NCBI RefSeq assembly: GCF_019097595.1
Contig: NC_080720.1
Span: 30,245,352 to 30,309,351, forward strand
DNA: 64,000 bases
Reading direction: 5' to 3'
DNA from: Hemibagrus wyckioides
Lineage: Eukaryota; Chordata; Actinopteri; Siluriformes; Bagridae
Below the pieces are notes generated by a model, which had not been told where the DNA came from, did not search any database, and saw only the letters and a list, made by a program, of their open reading frames with translations. A program made the translations under genes and the position numbers. The first letter of the stretch is position 1. Every line of letters starts with the position of its first letter. Below, in pieces: positions 37,953-49,571 of the stretch.

Positions 37953-38450
37953 TGACAACCCATCATCGTAATGTGATGTGTATAGAACAATAAAAATATT
38001 AATTTTGCAGGACACTTAATCCATCACTTTATATATTTATGTGCGTGTGTGTGTGTGTGTGTGTGTGCGTGTGTGTGTGTGTATGTGTGCGTGCGTGCGT
38101 AAATATTTCATTGAGCCAAAGTTATAATAAATAATATAGATTATACCAGTACTGTAAAGCGCCTCTGTGCCATGACGTCATCATTACTAATTACCGCATA
38201 TCACGATCCCTCGTGATTCGACTTGCGATATTTTTTTTTTATCTATGAATTATTACGTAAATACGGATAGATGTGAACGGTGTGTTGATATGTCGTTGTT
38301 CTGCGTTACCTGTAAGGCTGTTTTGCCGAATTCATTCCTGGTGTCGGGGTGCACTCTCCTCTCCTCCAGCAGCCTGCGCACCTCCGCCGTGTCTCCTCTC
38401 GCCGCCGCCGCGGTCAGGCTCTTCCCGGCGTCGCTCTCACTCAGCACCAT
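36177..38450 (-). CDS. cdkn2d: Cyclin-dependent kinase 4 inhibitor D (p19-INK4d), two coding exons
   Basis: Exon 1 (38450-38310) encodes 47 residues and exon 2 (36548-36177) the remaining 123 plus TAG; total 170 residues against 166 for human CDKN2D. INK4 proteins bind CDK4/CDK6 and block cyclin D assembly, holding cells in G1. The whole protein is a stack of ankyrin repeats: a first degenerate repeat (LTAAAARGD) broken by the intron after FGKTALQ, then [20 protein letters not shown], the [14 protein letters not shown] repeat and the [10 protein letters not shown] repeat. The GKTALQ|VM junction is the conserved INK4 intron position. [11 protein letters not shown] and GALPIHIA point to the D member rather than A, B or C. 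The ATG at 38450 is the first in frame after a probable acceptor at 38479. It lies just downstream of ap1m2 on the same strand. Confidence 0.95.
36784..37147 (-). mobile_element. internally deleted Tc1-like element in cdkn2d intron
   Basis: Inverted ends TACACTATATTGCCGAAAG and CTTTGGCAATATAGAGTA bound about 360 bp of transposase relic, transcribed in the same direction as cdkn2d. It encodes fragments around [22 protein letters not shown], with a deletion joining the second and third catalytic regions. It cannot be active. Confidence 0.85.
37899..38100. repeat. CT, AT and GT microsatellites in cdkn2d intron
   Basis: (CT)n at 37899-37919 runs straight into (AT)n to 37949. An interrupted (GT)n with GC variants lies at 38041-38099. 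Confidence 0.95.
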
Positions 38451-38922
38451 TATCACTGCCGATATTATGATGACGGTCCTTCAAAGAAAATACAACCTTG
38501 TAGATGCGTTTTTATTTTTATTATCGAAACATGACAGAGAGGGAGAGAGAGAGAGAGAGAAATAACCACAAAAAAAATGCGGCTCTTTTGTATTGTAGTG
38601 GTGCGCTTTGTTAGGTCTCGAGCGCCTTTAATTAAATGCCGGCGGACAGCTCGCGCTAAGCTAACAGGCTAACTTGTTTACCCGCAGTGTTATAAACTAG
38701 GTTATAACTCGATTAGCTGTCAAACACGGAGCGACGGAGGGCGACGGGGAAAGGGAATTAAAACGGAATATCATTGACGTGAAAGAGAGAAAAACTCACA
38801 GCAGAAAGTGAGAGAATAATCCCGAGTAGTCTGGGAGCGTTTTTGAATTTTTTTTTTTTTGTAAAGAATAGGGAAATGAAAGTAGCTTAACGCAGCAAGC
38901 AAGCCGTGTCGCCTTACCTTAC

Positions 38923-39300
38923 CTAGGTCTTTTAATCTGCTGTTTATCCGACCGTTAGTCGCGGACTCCTAATCGCCTCCTTATATAATGTTTATGAATA
39001 TTTAAATGAAATCATCAAAACAAACAAAGTTCCTTGGGCGCCAGTACCTTTAATTTGCGCGCTTGGAAAAACAGTGACAAAATTTCTAATCGTGACTTCT
39101 CAAGCGGTGACGGAGAAAAAAGTCTCCGCCAATCAGAAGCTACAAACGCGGCCAAAACGCACCATATTTGGTAAAAGGGGCGGAGTGCACGTGCGGTTGC
39201 TATAGTATCCCCATGGTAACTGCGCCTGCGGCCAATCAGAATGAAGGGCGCAGACGGCGGGCGATTTGAGAAGGATCCTTCTGCACCCCCGGGACGTTCA
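38923..39300 (-). promoter_or_regulatory. cdkn2d: cdkn2d promoter with CCAAT and GC boxes and probable non-coding exon
   Basis: Two CCAAT motifs (39129-39133 and 39232-39236, plus-strand orientation) and a GC box (GGGGCGG, 39177-39183) lie in a CpG-rich block upstream of cdkn2d. On the minus strand a tandem donor, CCTAG|GTAAGGTAAGG, ends a putative non-coding exon at 38923. A matching acceptor (TTTCTTTGAAG) at 38479 opens the exon holding the start codon. Paired CCAAT boxes are typical of cell-cycle promoters (NF-Y); function here is inferred. Confidence 0.5.
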
Positions 39301-39379
39301 TTCATGTTTCTCCCCTCAGTAGCGCGATAATCGGCGAAAAAAGGCGGGTTTCTGGGCATTTAGGTTCAAGTCAGTAAAA

Positions 39380-39709
39380 TACAGAGTCAGTACATGAACT
39401 TTAATAATTTAATTCATGAAACAAACATGTGACCAAAAACATAAATTCATCACATTATCAATCATTATTATTATTATAATAATAAGAAAACAGTGTTTTG
39501 ATTGAACATATCAAACCATAAACTAGTGCAACAGTGACATCTTTAAAGCTAAGCACTTCAGCCTCAATGAAATCTTAAGATTATTATAAGATTATTTTCC
39601 TTATGCTTGAATAAAAAATGAAATATCAAGACAGTTTTCCACGCAGATGATGACTTCCTCAGACTATTGTTTTGCCTGGGAGCTCGAACAATTTCGGGAA
39701 GTGCGTCCC
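39380..39709 (-). other. ap1m2: ap1m2 3' UTR
   Basis: Non-coding minus-strand sequence follows the TAA stop. ATTAAA-type signals on the minus strand occur at 39413-39408 and 39405-39400. The cdkn2d promoter begins within about 100 nt, so the two genes are tightly spaced head to tail. Confidence 0.4.
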
Positions 39710-42700
39710 TTAGTTTGTCCTGAGTTGGTAATCTGTGAGGTGAAGGGGAAAAAGCATATTAAATTCACATTCGTTTGTCTTTTAAGATTTTGTAGTAGCG
39801 ATTCCAGTGACGTCCAGTGGTTTTGTCACATCCTCTTTGGTCAAACTCTTTGCGTAAACTCCTTGTTGTGCCCACAGGAAAAGGTCTGAGTCACTCAATA
39901 ATCTGTAGTGGAGCTATAAGTTAACTAGAGTGGTTAAAACTAGAAGATTTGCTGGAAGATAAAATTCAACTCAATCGAATACACTACATAGCCAAATGAT
40001 TGTGGACACTTGACCATCACACTCATGTGCTTCTTCCCCAGACGGAAGCACACAACGTTACAGGATGTCTTTGTATGCTGTAGCTTTACAGTTTTCCTTG
40101 ACAATGCTCCTGTGCATGATGTGAGCTCCATTAAGACATGGTTTGCCACGGCTGGTGTGAAAGTTGTCGACCTAAACTCCACTGAACAGCTTTTGGATGA
40201 ACTGGGACACTTACTGAAGCTCAGACGTCCTTGTCCGACATTAAAGCCTGACCCACTAATGCTCTTGTGGTTGAATGGGCAAATCCCCACAGCCATACTC
40301 CAAATCCTAGTGGACAGTCTTTGTGTACAGAAGAGTGCAGCGTATTGTAACAGCAAAGAGGGAACAAACTCTAGATTGGGATCAGTGTGATAGTCAGGGA
40401 CTTACATACTTTTGCCACATAGTGTACTGCCCATAATGAACCTAAAGACATGTAAACACCCCCTCAAAGTCATATGTCTTTGCACATATGTGAGCCTTAT
40501 TGCAGAGATGAGAACAATGATGTGTTTTGACAGCTTGCCAGGAAAACAAGCCATACCCCTGGTTTATGGTAACATCACAGCAAGTGGCTTAACTCTAACA
40601 TCAACCCACAACTTTTTCGGGGGGGGGGGGGGGGGGGCGGATACATTGGTAAAAGAACTTTTTTTTGGTCTGGATGCAGACATAAATATTTAATTTCAGA
40701 CCATGTTGTTGCCATATTGTCCAGTCATTCCACTGTTGTGGCTCTTTAACACAGTGATGTTTTTCTGACCCTTTATTGAGATTCTATGCAAATCATTGAC
40801 CTAGACACAGGCCTGCTATGTGCAAACATGCAAATATTCCAGCTTACCTCCACTCTGTGTGATGTACCTAACCCAAGGTAATGCCTGGTAGCCACTCTTC
40901 TCAATGATCTTCATATATCGGACCTTATAAAATAAAACACAGCCAGACAAGATTATGATACACGATAACAATTATAATAATTAAACAAATACACAGTAAT
41001 AACGATTGTTTAAAAATTATTAAAGATTTTTGTATTAGATGAGTGATACATACATGTAAATGTGATATAAATATACACTATATTGCCAAAAGTATTTGCT
41101 CACCCATCCAAATAATCAGAATAAGGTGTTCCAATCATTTCCATGGCCACAGGTGTATAAAATCAAGCACCTAGGCATGCAGACTGTTTTTACAAACATT
41201 TGTGAAAGAATGGGTCGCTCTCAGGAGCTCAGTGAATTCCAGCGTGGAACTGTGATAGGATGCCACCTGTGCAACAAATCCAGTCGTGAAATTTCCTCGC
41301 TCCTAAATATTCCACGGTCAACTGTCAGCTGTATTATAAGAACGCGGAAGTGTTTGGGAACGACAGCAACTGAGCCACGAAGTGGTAGGCCATGTAAACT
41401 GACGGAGCGGGGTCAGCAGATGCTGAGGCGCATAGTGCGAAGAAGTCGCCAACTTTCTGCAGAGTCAATCGCTACAGACCTCCAAACTTCATGTGGCCTT
41501 CAGATTATCTCAAGAACAGTGCGCAGAGAGGTTCATGGAATGGGTTTCCATGGCAGAGCAGCTGCATCCAAGCCATACATCACCAAGTGCAATGCAAAGC
41601 GTCGGATGCAGTGGTGTAAAGCACGCCGCCACTGGACTCTAGAGCAGTGGAGACGCGTTCTCTGGAGTGACGAATCGCGCTTCTCCATCTGGCAATCTGA
41701 TGGACAAGTCTGGGTTTGGCGGTTGCCAGGAGAACGGTACTTGTCTGACTGCATTGTGCCAAGTGTAAAGTTTGGTGGAGGGGGGATTATGGTGTGGGGT
41801 TGTTTTTCAGGAGCTGGGCTTGGCCCCTTAGTTCCAGTGAAAGGAACTCTGAATGCTTCAGCATACCAAGACATTTTGGACAATTCCATGCTCCCAACTT
41901 TGTGGGAACAGTTTGGAGCTGGCCCCTTCCTCTTCCAACATGACTGTGCACCAGTGACCAAAGCAAGGTCCATAAAGACATGGATGACAGAGTCTGGTGT
42001 GGATGAACTTGACTGGCCTGCACAGAGTCCTGACCTCAACCTGATAGAACACCTTTGGGATGAATTAGAGCGGAGCCTGAGAGCCAGGCCTTCTCGTCCA
42101 ACATCAGTGTGTGACCTCACAAATGCGCTTCTGGAAGAATGGTCAAAAATTCCCATAAACACACTCCTAAACCTTGTGGACAGCCTTCCCAGAAGAGTTG
42201 AAGCTGTTATAGCTGCAAAGGGTGGACCGACGTCATATTGAACCCTATGGATTAGGAATGGGATGTCACTTAAGTTCATATGCGAGTCAAGGCAGGTGAG
42301 CGAATACTTTTGGCAATATAGTGTAGCTATAGGAACACACACACACACTCACACACATGGACGCATGCATTCACACAAGCATACACACAAACCTGTATTC
42401 CTGACACAGTGAAATATGGGATCTCAAATTTGACAGTAATTGGTGGTTTTCCCTCCATTTCATCGTTCTCCACACTAGGGAGACCAAAATGGGCTCGCAT
42501 CAGGAACTCTTTCCCTCCCTACACACCCACATGACATACAGACAAAAAGTCAATTGAGTGGTGTACAGTTAATAGGCTTAACATATAGCAAAATGTTCTG
42601 TTACTATACAACCTGCATGTTATAATGTTGTACAATCCACAAAAAACAATTTGTGATAGAAAAATATCAGCAAGAATCAAGGGGAAGGTGTACAAGACCA

Positions 42701-45700
42701 TGCTGTATGGTTTAGAGACAGTGTCAGTAAGGAAGAGACAGGAGTCAGAGCTGGAGGTAGCAGAGTTGAAGATGCTGAGGTTCTCTTTGGGAGTGACAAG
42801 GTTGGACAGGATTAGGAACGAGTACATCAGAGTCATCTCAGGTTGGACGTTTGGGAGGCCAGATTTAGACAGTTTGGACATGTTCAGAGGAGGGAGAGTG
42901 AGTATATTAGTAGGACAATGTTGAACATGGAGCTGCCAGGCAGGAGGCAAAGAAGAAGGCCAAAGAGGAGGTATATGGATGTAATAAATGAGGATATGAA
43001 GCTAGTGGGTGCAAGTGTTGAGGATGCAGAAGATAGGGATAGGTGGAGCGAGATGATTCGCTGTGGCCACCCCTGAAGGGAAAAGCCAGAAGAAGAAGAA
43101 TCCATGAAAAAAAATGATATAACAAGAAGGCATTGTTGTTAGATATTACTCACCGGGAAGGATTTAATGGTCCACACCACCAGGTTCTTCTCAGGGACAT
43201 ACTTTGCATGGCCAGTACTAGTTTTAAACTTTGGGGAGTCTGCATCACTCGGAACAGGAACACGCACCTCCACATTGTTAGCCACCGACTGCTTTTTAAA
43301 CTGACCTTTAGCCTGAAGGGAGAATAAATTATAACTGAAAGACCGATATGCAATTTTTACATTGCCAAGAACTTTCATCACTTGCATTATCATCACAAAA
43401 TTGTATTAAAGGGATATTCCAAAATTTTGAACTAAACTTATATAGCTATAAAAGACCAGAAACTAGTGAGTAAAGACCAGAAACCAGTCTTTTTTTACTT
43501 ATAATTGCTATCACGCTAGTTGCATGAACAAGCATTAAATATTTCTGAAAATCGTCAGTGAAAGGTACTTGTAAATTAAGCTCTAAATCTATATTTTGTT
43601 TTTTCAGAGATTTATTGTACAGAAATATCATCTTGTGTTACCAATACAGTGAGAATAACTTAACAAACTGAGGTGTAGGTTTTGGCCTGACTGCACACAA
43701 TTACTTGGAAAGATTTATCTCATTATTGTAAGAATGTAATGGACCTGATTTTAAACTTGATCCCAGAATTATATTAGCTGTATGCTGAAGTATGCAGTAA
43801 AGAGTTTTCATTTCTTTTATCAGTGATGAAATTCTTATCTGTGGTAATCACACCTACTTAGCAAATCCACTTTGTCTCACCAGAGATATATACACTGTAA
43901 TTTCTTCAGCTGAACCTTACTTACAAATTTGTTGCAAACTATTATGGGCATTTATGGGCTATTAGGGATTAGCTATTAATAATGGAAATAATTATTTAGA
44001 AATAATCGTGCAAACTGAACTTGAATTTTCACTCTATAGTGTGGCTTTCAACACATTAAAGTTGTGGTACTAGGAGGGCCATACTGGGAATAACGCAACA
44101 TTCCTTTATTAAATTAGCAACCGCCATCGAATTTTCAGTTTAGTATTTTTCTTATTTTAATGGTTGTTTCTGAAAGATCTCACTGAGACAATTCCAGTTA
44201 CAACAAAAAAATGACCATTTTAGAGAATTTTCGCAGAGTTTGCGGACCAGAGTCTGTAAAAATTGCCTTTAAATTTCTATAACTTTTGATCTAGAAGAGA
44301 TATTGCCTTCCAACTTTGCATTCCAATGGATTTTTTCTATAGAACTCAAATGTATGTTTCTAACATACAACCACTCTATACAAGTGATTTTTAAGTAGAA
44401 AGTCAGTACATGTTTTATTTTTTATTTTCACGAATGACCATCAACTCATCTAGACCATTTTCAACATATAAAATGACATCACATAAACAATTAATAAAGG
44501 TGTCTTGTACAATATTGTAAATACTTTTTATAGTATTATAGTAACATGTCTCTATATGATGTATAAAGTTCCTGATGTTTCACATGGTCATTGAAAAACC
44601 ACTGCCTTCCAGAATTCATACATTCTGGGATCATACCAGAGGCAAGAAGAAATGCTGGCTCTACTTTTATTTACTGTAATCAATGGTTTGTTGATATAGT
44701 AATATAAATAATTGCATATATATAACAATTGATATATATATATATATATATATATATATCAACAATATTTTCTTACTGAATAATTTGATGCTGATTCACT
44801 CCAGATTTTCCCTGATTCAACGAATGGATGTATTGCCTATGCCGGCAAAGTAGTTTACACAAAATGAAGCTCGACTCTCGCTAATCGAGGCCACCAAGGC
44901 ACAGGGTCAAAAGAACGGGAAGCACAGATTTAGATGTAAATGCGAGTTGCATAGTGTTCGTTTCTAAAAATAATTTTACATTAAAAGTCTACTTTCAGAA
45001 TATATAACCGTTTTGGCTGTAGCTCGTCAGGAAGTGCAAATATTTTGGGCTGACTCTGGGAACTAATTTCTCAGAAGATGGTCAACTTTTGTATATATTT
45101 ATATCAGATTAAAGGGAAGTATTAGCTTTCTAACCAAAGTATTTGCATTCAATTTGAAGCACAAATAATAATTTGATAGCAATTTTGGGACAGTTGCCAG
45201 CTATTTTTACCCTGATTTCTGATAGGCAGTAAGCACTGATGGTGGTTGCTAATTAAATCTTCTAATCACAGTGCACAGATGTTATTGCTTTTACTTGGAA
45301 GATGATGAGCAAGAAAACACTGCAAAAGCTTGTGTTTAACCCACCTTTACCATGATTTCCACTCGACTGTGAGAGAACTTTTCAATAACAGACTCGATCC
45401 AGATCAGAGGTTTTACCTGCATGATAAAGGTTTAGGGAATTTTTTTTCTTGGTGTGAAATAATTAGCTCAACAATAACACATTCTCAATGTGATGGGTAA
45501 AATTCAACGAATGGAGTCTCACGTGAGTATTGATGCGGTAAGACATCAGCTCTGACTCTCCATCTGGAGGGATGAATGAAATGGTTCGGTCGCTCTCAAA
45601 GCGTGAGAGACGTACGCACTGGTGAAACTTCACATCTTCCATTGCTACAGTCTTCCCCTTGTCTCCTGCACAAACACAAATAGCACAAGGTGGTCATGTA

Positions 45701-48700
45701 TACTCTATCTTTCTTTGTGACGAATAATACACTGCAACTTTAGTCCTTTATGAGATTTTCCTGTGTGAAACTGAGAATGTGTGCATTGGAATTGTTGCTT
45801 ACGGCCAGTAAGGGCGAAGAGCACGCGGTCGTTGAGGCCCAGTCTGAGTTCAGGCATTCCGGAGAGCATGGTTTTCAGTTTAATGCTGCCCACAATATCA
45901 CTGCTCATTACACTCCCATTGGCATTCACCTGTGAGCCATATACCAATCACTTAGGCTATTTGCACCGCAAAACATCACATGCCTCAAAAGCATTGAAGA
46001 AATAGTTCTGTGAAAAATAAATTGAACATAATTTTCCACTTATCCCAAATGTAGCTGATCAGCCAAGACATGTTCAGTGTCTCGGATTTTCTTCTTTTCT
46101 TTTGCACTGGAGATAACCAAACCCTTATTTATTGGTGTATTGGATTACAGAAAGTTTACTGAACCCGAAAAGCAAGTCTGCTTGACATTACCTAAGGGCT
46201 AGCTGTGGTTTGCGGCAGATCATTATGAAAAAGAGATTATGTGATCATTACATATTCCAGCTACAAATTAGCTGTACATTATATTATATTATATTATATT
46301 ATATTATATTATATTATATTATATTATATTATATTATATTATATTATATTATATTATATTATATTATATTATATAAGAGCAAATGACTAGGATAGCGGGA
46401 CTTTGGATTTGGGGAAAATTGTGTACATTTATTTTTTCACTGCATAAATTCATTTAGAACAGCATAAACGCAATACAGCTGAAAGTTTTACAGTTATGTA
46501 GTCATAAAGCATCTCAGTAAGAGTATATTGCACATGTGTAATAACAAGCTATGCCACTCCCATGGAAAACAGGAACCAGACATGTGACATAACTTTAGTT
46601 ATCAAATATCACTTTGCACAATTATCCATAAGTGTATTATGAAAATCAATTGAATAAGTTCCTCATCTTCTAATATTTTACTACAAAATAATTTTTGTAT
46701 TATTTACTAGCTTTCTCTTGCAGGACCTCAGCACTCACCAGAACATTTATAGACTCGATGACGTCTATAAACACCTCATTCTTCTTGTACTTAATGCCTT
46801 CAGACCTCCAGGACACAGCATTGGTGACTGTTGTGGGTACTTTGGCCTTTGTGACTTCCAGTTTGTTGCCTTCTTGTGTGATGTATCTAAATAGAATTAA
46901 AGGATTCGATCTAGTTAAATCATTCATCATGCCCGACTCACTGACAAATCATCTGTTGCAATCTCCTGTAAGACCACAGCTATGCTAAGCCATCACACTC
47001 AGCACATATCAAACAGGAGAACGTTCCCACCCAACAACACTGAAATCTTCTTCTTGACTAATAGGTTGACATGAAGTCTAGCCTTTGTTTCACAAAAACT
47101 AATCTATATAACACTGACGCAAGGCTTGTAAGATGCGCTGGCTGTAGCAATTAAGTCTTAGTTTGGGTTGTTGATGGGAACAGAAGGCTAAGCACATACT
47201 CCTGCAGGATCTTGCTGTCTGTGGTCTGAGGGAAGCCGAAATCCATGAGCTCATCCAGCAGCTCGTACACCACAACAAAGTTATCCTGAATGCTCTCTTC
47301 CTCCAGCTCTTTAAAGTACTCTGTGAACACCTGGACAAAGAACACACACACACACACACACACATGGGGTGTCTGGTTTGGCTTGGTTTAGCGCTAGAGA
47401 TCTGCATATGGTGTCTGGTATAAAGTGCAAAAGACTAGTTAGCCTAATGAAACAAAAAAATTCATATAAGGTTACGCTCATTGTCCATTTTAATAGGAAC
47501 TGCTTTATCCATGTAAATTCATAATCTGACAAAATCTTGTGTATTCTGAGATGCTTTTCTGCTCACCACGGTTGTAAACAGTGGTTCTTTGAGTTACCGG
47601 AGCCTTCCTAGCAGCTCAAACCAATGCCCTCTTACCTCTCTAATCGGCACACTCATATCAATGCTGTGTTCCAATAACAGCATAACTAATATAGCATCGT
47701 ATTAGTGCCCTCCATAAAGCGTCAGTAGATTAATTCAGGCTCATATTTCCTCTTTCTGTAAACATCGTACAGCTCTGTGTTCTCCACTGACTCTCAGGCT
47801 GATGTGTGCTTTAGCCAATCAGCAATGAGATGTTCAAAAAGGACCTCCCATTATTCTATGTTGGGTATATTGTTGCTGTTGCTTTTACATATTTATTGTA
47901 GTATTTTTGTTATTCGCTATTTTTTTGCACTTACAGGCCACCATATCTTAGTTAAAGAAATGTTAATATACAATAAGTCTATCTCATTGATTTTTTCGTT
48001 GCAAATTGGACTATATGACACATTTTCATGAAGCTACTTCATATGATATTGTTCAAATGCATATTCAGAGAGACAGAGATATAAGCATAACTTATAATAT
48101 TTTCTTATTATGACACTGTCAAGGCTTTGAGTATCAAATTTAGAAATAAACCCAGATATAAGAAGCAGATATGCTTTCCTCCTGCACTATAGTGAAGGTG
48201 TGTGATGTCTTACCTCCACCAGCTTGTACAGAAAAGAATAAACCAGAGATGCATTGGAGTTCTTGTTGGTAGTAGCCACCACTGTACGGTGATCGTGTTA
48301 AGTCTCACAGAGAATATTATTCATTTGTTTTTATTTCTCCAAATTCATGATGTTTACAGATCATCTCAGTGCAGTTTAGAAATGGTACTGGACGAGCAGA
48401 TATTGGTTTAGATTGGAGCTATAATTAACTGAAGGAGAAATAAAAGGTACCCCAGATGTTGTTTTCCTTCTCACTGGGGTGAACATCTGTTGTACCTGTG
48501 CTACGTATCTTTCCCCTGGCAAAGTGCAACTTTAATTAGTTTTTAAGAGGCATATTAGTGGTCCTTCAGGTCCAGTTTTTTACTCTTAAATTATTCTTAA
48601 AAGGTATTAATGATGCACCCTGGTGACAAGGGCACTTGGGTTATTTCACATAAGTGCTATATTATGTTGACAGTTCTTCCATCGGTGCTTCTCCATGCTG

Positions 48701-49540
48701 AACCACTATCAAACCTGCCCTGGCATGGATTTTTTTAACACCACTCCAGCACTTTAAATTACATTCACATAGGCCAGGCAATTACAAGAGACATTTTCTA
48801 CAATAGAGTGCCACTCAAAACGACTGACGAAAGGATACAATAAAGATTGCTGTGTTTGATCCACATGAAGTGCACACTGCCATGTGAAATAACAGGGCAC
48901 ATTAGCCCTTCCTCTTCCTGTTGCAACAGCAGTGGCAGGAAGTGGTCAATCTCCGACATGTCCACATCGCCTTTGTAGTTGCGACATATCAGTACCTGAA
49001 TAGAGTAAAAATCAAATAATTTGTTTAAAGGTTTGTACTCATGAGTTTTCCCCTAAAAGCATCTTCACATAAAAAGCAAGCTAAGGTTGCTTTACGTAAT
49101 TGTTCGGTCAGCCCTAATACTATAATTCAGGAAATTTGTAGAATCGTTCAGAATTTTAGTACAATAGTTCAGGAAATGAGTAGAATAGTTCAGGAAATGA
49201 GTATAATAATTTAGGAAACTGATGATTTCTCATCAAAGCACAAGATTTCTTCGAATTTCAAAAGTCTGTACAGATAAAGCAGACACCACATAAGTGTTAA
49301 ATGTTTTACATCATTTTTGCAAAGCTTTCTTAAACGAAAGGGTTACCCTGCATTACTGGATTATGTGCAATTGAGATTACTGTAAAGAGCACTCCTCCCC
49401 TCTGGTTTTCTCATCTGCCCTCCTTAGCCCATTGTGAAAGAAACAGAGCCAACTCATCTCGTGTTACAAATCCAGCAGACGTCTTCTGAATGATGTTTGA
49501 AATGAAGGCGCTGCTATCTCATGCAATAAAATTTGTCCAG

Positions 49541-49571
<31 letters not shown>

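Larger units (their letters stand above)
36549..38309 (-). other. cdkn2d: cdkn2d intron
   Basis: Phase 0 intron holding the deleted Tc1 copy (36784-37147) and CT/AT/GT microsatellites. Confidence 0.85.
43313..48838 (-). other. ap1m2: ap1m2 introns 2 to 8
   Basis: Intron 8 (43313-45344) is the largest and holds only AT repeats. Intron 5 (45930-46738) holds the TTATA repeat. Introns 4 (46887-47199), 3 (47331-48213) and 2 (48282-48838) have no inserted element I can recognise, apart from a CA run at 47344-47363. Confidence 0.8.

Noticed and set aside
41533..42348. 271-residue minus-strand frame
   Set aside because: It is the reverse shadow of the Tc1 transposase gene and has no domain of its own.
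46277..46374. CRISPR-like or satellite array
   Set aside because: A plain 5-bp microsatellite without spacers in a eukaryotic intron.
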